Source of the DNA: DASWUD01 sp036401755
GTDB lineage: Bacteria; Pseudomonadota; Gammaproteobacteria; Thiohalomonadales; Thiohalomonadaceae
DNA length: 7,650 bases
Direction of reading: 5' to 3'
Assembly: GCA_036401755.1 (NCBI GenBank)
Contig: DASWUD010000079.1
Span: 1-7,650, forward strand
Shown here: piece by piece, positions 5,911 through 7,650 of the stretch
Layout: each line of letters starts with the position of its first letter
Position numbering within the stretch: the stretch's first letter is position 1
The notes under the pieces: generated by a model
The model's database searches: none
What the model was told of the DNA's origin: nothing
Seen by the model: only the letters and a program-made list of their open reading frames with translations
Made by a program: the position numbers and the translations under genes

Positions 5911-6321
5911 ATGTGTGGCGGCATCTATTTCAGCTTCGAGGGAGAGGAGCTTCGCATCTACTTCCCCAATCCGAAGGCGGTGCTGCCAGTGCTGCGCAAG
6001 GATGGCAGCGTGGTGCTGTTGCCGTGGGGTCGGCGCAAGGAGCAGGCGGGCATGCTGCCGCTCGGCGGCTGGGCGCGCCTCGATTCGATTCATGCCGGGC
6101 GCTGGGACCGCTGGTTTCCCGTGCCGGTGAAGCTGCCTATCAAGAGCTTCATGGAGAAGGACATCGAAGGCAGCACGCGCTGGTACGACCTCACCAAAGG
6201 CAAATACATTCAGGGGTTGATTGCACGCGAAGGCAACGAACAGCGCGTCTATGTGGTCACCATCGAACCGGAACGCAGCGATGCAGAACACGAACGCTGG
6301 CCACGGATCTTGAGCGGCTGA
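5911..6321 (+). CDS. Short SRAP/YedK-like protein (putative SOS response-associated peptidase family), divergent
   Basis: A 136-aa protein beginning MCGG. SRAP proteins (YedK/HMCES) begin MCGR or MCGG, and after loss of Met1, Cys2 bonds to abasic sites in single-stranded DNA. Other parts can be lined up by eye. LLPWG (36-40) matches the 'RWGLIP' region and WARLDSI (54-60) the 'NAR.ET' motif. SFMEKD (79-84) fits 'GFYEW', with E82 as the likely catalytic Glu. GLIAREG (102-108) matches 'AGLW', and H127 in EHERWPRIL fits 'IHDRMPVIL'. The catalytic Asn of 'NAR' appears to be Trp54. Full SRAP proteins have about 220 residues, so this is a compact form. It lies 280 nt after the polymerase gene and no SOS box is seen in that gap. 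Translation starts after a weak AGAG. Family membership is a motif-level inference. Confidence 0.7.
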   Translation: MCGGIYFSFEGEELRIYFPNPKAVLPVLRKDGSVVLLPWGRRKEQAGMLPLGGWARLDSIHAGRWDRWFPVPVKLPIKSFMEKDIEGSTRWYDLTKGKYIQGLIAREGNEQRVYVVTIEPERSDAEHERWPRILSG

Positions 6322-6333
6322 TGCGCTCGGGGG

Positions 6334-7650
6334 TTACTCACGGCGCGGCTTGTGACGATACATATCGCTGTCGGCGACGCGCATCAGTTCGCCTGGTGTC
6401 ATACCGTCGTCGGGGTGTATCGCCACACCGATAGAGATCCCCATCGCCAGTTTTGTCTCGGCGTCGAGGCTGAAGGGGGGATTGAAAGTATTCTTGATCT
6501 TGTCGATGACCACATCGCAGCCGGCGCGATCGGTATCGGCCAGGATCATGATGAACTCATCGCCGCTCATGCGCCCCACGGTGTCGCGCTCACGCACCAC
6601 GGTGCGCAGGCGCTGCGCCACTTCATGCAACACCCGGTCGCCCGCTTCGTGACCATAGGTGTCATTTACCGGCTTGAAGCCATTCAGGTCGAGAAACAGC
6701 ACTGCCAGCGACTGCTTGTCGCGATGGGCATCGCGGATCCCCTGCTCGATGCGATCGATGATCAGGGTACGGTTGGGCAAACCGGTCAGCTCGTCGTGAT
6801 GCGCCTTGTAGCGCAACAACTCCTCCAATTCCAGGCGCCGCGCCTCGCTGTGGCGGTGCGCGCTCATGTAGACATGCAACAGCAACAGCGTAAGCGTGGC
6901 GGCGAACATCACCCAGGCGATGAGGGGAAAATTGACCTCCTTCCAGGTGAGGCGGCGTTCGATAGTCAGTGAGACCGCCGGGACACTGCCTTCGATTTGT
7001 CGCGTGTAGTGCAGGGTCGGCAACAGGGTGCTGGCCAGCCAGCCGTCGGGTCGCGAGGGGCGCTCCAGCAGGACCAGCCCGGCGTCGCCCGCGCTCTTGT
7101 GGGTCCTGAGGATGGTATGAAAATCGTACTCCTCCATCAGTGCGCTCTCCGGCAACAGGTCGGCAACCCGCACGATGAGCAGCGCCAAACAGCGGGCCTG
7201 ACGTCGCTTGCCATTGGCCATGCCGGGGTCGATACGCTGGAACACGCCGTACCCCCGACCGCCTTCATACAGTTCGAACGGCGGCGTGGCATGGGAGCCG
7301 GGCTGATTCAATGCACGCAGCATGGCATCGCGCAGGGAATCCACCTGGCCGACATCGAGTCCGAGCAGTTCGTCAAGCCCGGCATTGAGCGAAACGATCA
7401 GGCTGATGGGATAGTAGACGGGACGAGGTGCCGCCGGTAACCAGCGCCGCGTCCCTTCATAATCAAAGTCACGAATGGCCAGCTCCGGGTAACCGGCTAG
7501 GCGCATCTCATCGAGAAAGGTCCCTACTTGCTCCGCCTTCACCTCCTCGACCACCTCCAGCGCGTGAATATGATGCGTCTGCTGCAGCAGGGCCGAGGCG
7601 TAGTGGGTGACGGCCGCACGCTCATCGCGGTTGGCCACCGTCAGGAACGC
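6334..7650 (-). CDS. CHASE-domain diguanylate cyclase (GGDEF), 5' end outside window
   Basis: The frame is open to the right edge, so the start and probably a first membrane helix lie beyond it; 438 residues are visible. A GTG at 7636-7638 is internal to the CHASE domain and is not taken as the start. Counting from that GTG, residues 1-230 resemble a periplasmic CHASE sensor domain (IHALEVVEEV, then VYYPISLIVSLNAGLDELLGLD). A membrane helix follows at about 237-258 and a short linker leads to GGDEF at about 270-434. HDELTGLPNR (281-290) and LFLDLNGFKPVND (314-326) are standard. The active-site motif reads SGDEF (358-362), a tolerated variant. The inhibitory I-site RxxD is present (R349, D352) five residues before it. 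It should make c-di-GMP in the cytoplasm in response to a periplasmic ligand. No EAL domain is present. Its 3' end faces the SRAP-like gene, 12 nt away. Confidence 0.9.
   Translation of the reverse strand, partial: AFLTVANRDERAAVTHYASALLQQTHHIHALEVVEEVKAEQVGTFLDEMRLAGYPELAIRDFDYEGTRRWLPAAPRPVYYPISLIVSLNAGLDELLGLDVGQVDSLRDAMLRALNQPGSHATPPFELYEGGRGYGVFQRIDPGMANGKRRQARCLALLIVRVADLLPESALMEEYDFHTILRTHKSAGDAGLVLLERPSRPDGWLASTLLPTLHYTRQIEGSVPAVSLTIERRLTWKEVNFPLIAWVMFAATLTLLLLHVYMSAHRHSEARRLELEELLRYKAHHDELTGLPNRTLIIDRIEQGIRDAHRDKQSLAVLFLDLNGFKPVNDTYGHEAGDRVLHEVAQRLRTVVRERDTVGRMSGDEFIMILADTDRAGCDVVIDKIKNTFNPPFSLDAETKLAMGISIGVAIHPDDGMTPGELMRVADSDMYRHKPRRE

Noticed and set aside
6352..7440. Plus-strand open frames opposite the diguanylate cyclase
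   Set aside because: They are antisense to a strongly supported CHASE-GGDEF gene and show no family features.
7636..7638. GTG as start codon of the diguanylate cyclase
   Set aside because: The reading frame continues to the window edge, and starting here would cut into the CHASE domain and remove the expected first membrane helix.

Overview
The window comes from a high-GC, Gram-negative bacterium, most likely a gamma- or betaproteobacterium. The evidence is a TonB-ExbB-ExbD energy-transduction operon, a CHASE-GGDEF signalling protein, and a C/T-rich, G/A-rich intergenic hairpin repeat of the kind scattered in many such genomes. The exact taxon cannot be settled from this sequence. The SOS operator and the LexA recognition helix look like those of alphaproteobacteria, so the lineage of that module is left open.

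Layout: (1) positions 2-1641, plus strand: the 3' end of a tonB-like gene, then exbB and exbD, packed with a 6-nt gap and a 1-nt overlap. The exbD frame lacks a stop at the usual place and runs about 440 nt too far, into the antisense strand of the next gene. (2) 1330-3618, minus strand: an apparently complete cytoplasmic molybdopterin oxidoreductase (762 aa) with an N-terminal [4Fe-4S] motif and no partner subunit in view. (3) 3619-3803: a divergent control region with a perfect 17-bp palindrome and a well-formed sigma70-type promoter. Two GAAC-N7-GAAC SOS boxes sit in inverted orientation, one inside the promoter spacer and one at the predicted transcription start. (4) 3804-5630, plus strand: lexA followed after 6 nt by a Y-family DNA polymerase gene. 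(5) 5631-5910: an AT-richer intergenic stretch carrying the hairpin repeat. (6) 5911-6321, plus strand: a short, divergent SRAP/YedK-like protein that keeps Cys2 but seems to lack the usual catalytic Asn. (7) 6334-7650, minus strand: a CHASE-TM-GGDEF diguanylate cyclase, cut by the window edge at its 5' end.

The centre of interest is the compact SOS module. An autoregulated LexA with an alphaproteobacterial-type HTH and matching operators is co-transcribed with an error-prone polymerase, and a miniature SRAP-like protein lies just downstream. By inference, DNA damage would trigger LexA self-cleavage, release the lexA-polymerase operon and permit translesion synthesis. The SRAP-like protein may act on abasic-site or related DNA damage, but its catalytic set is incomplete. 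The exb operon, the oxidoreductase and the cyclase are probably unrelated neighbours.
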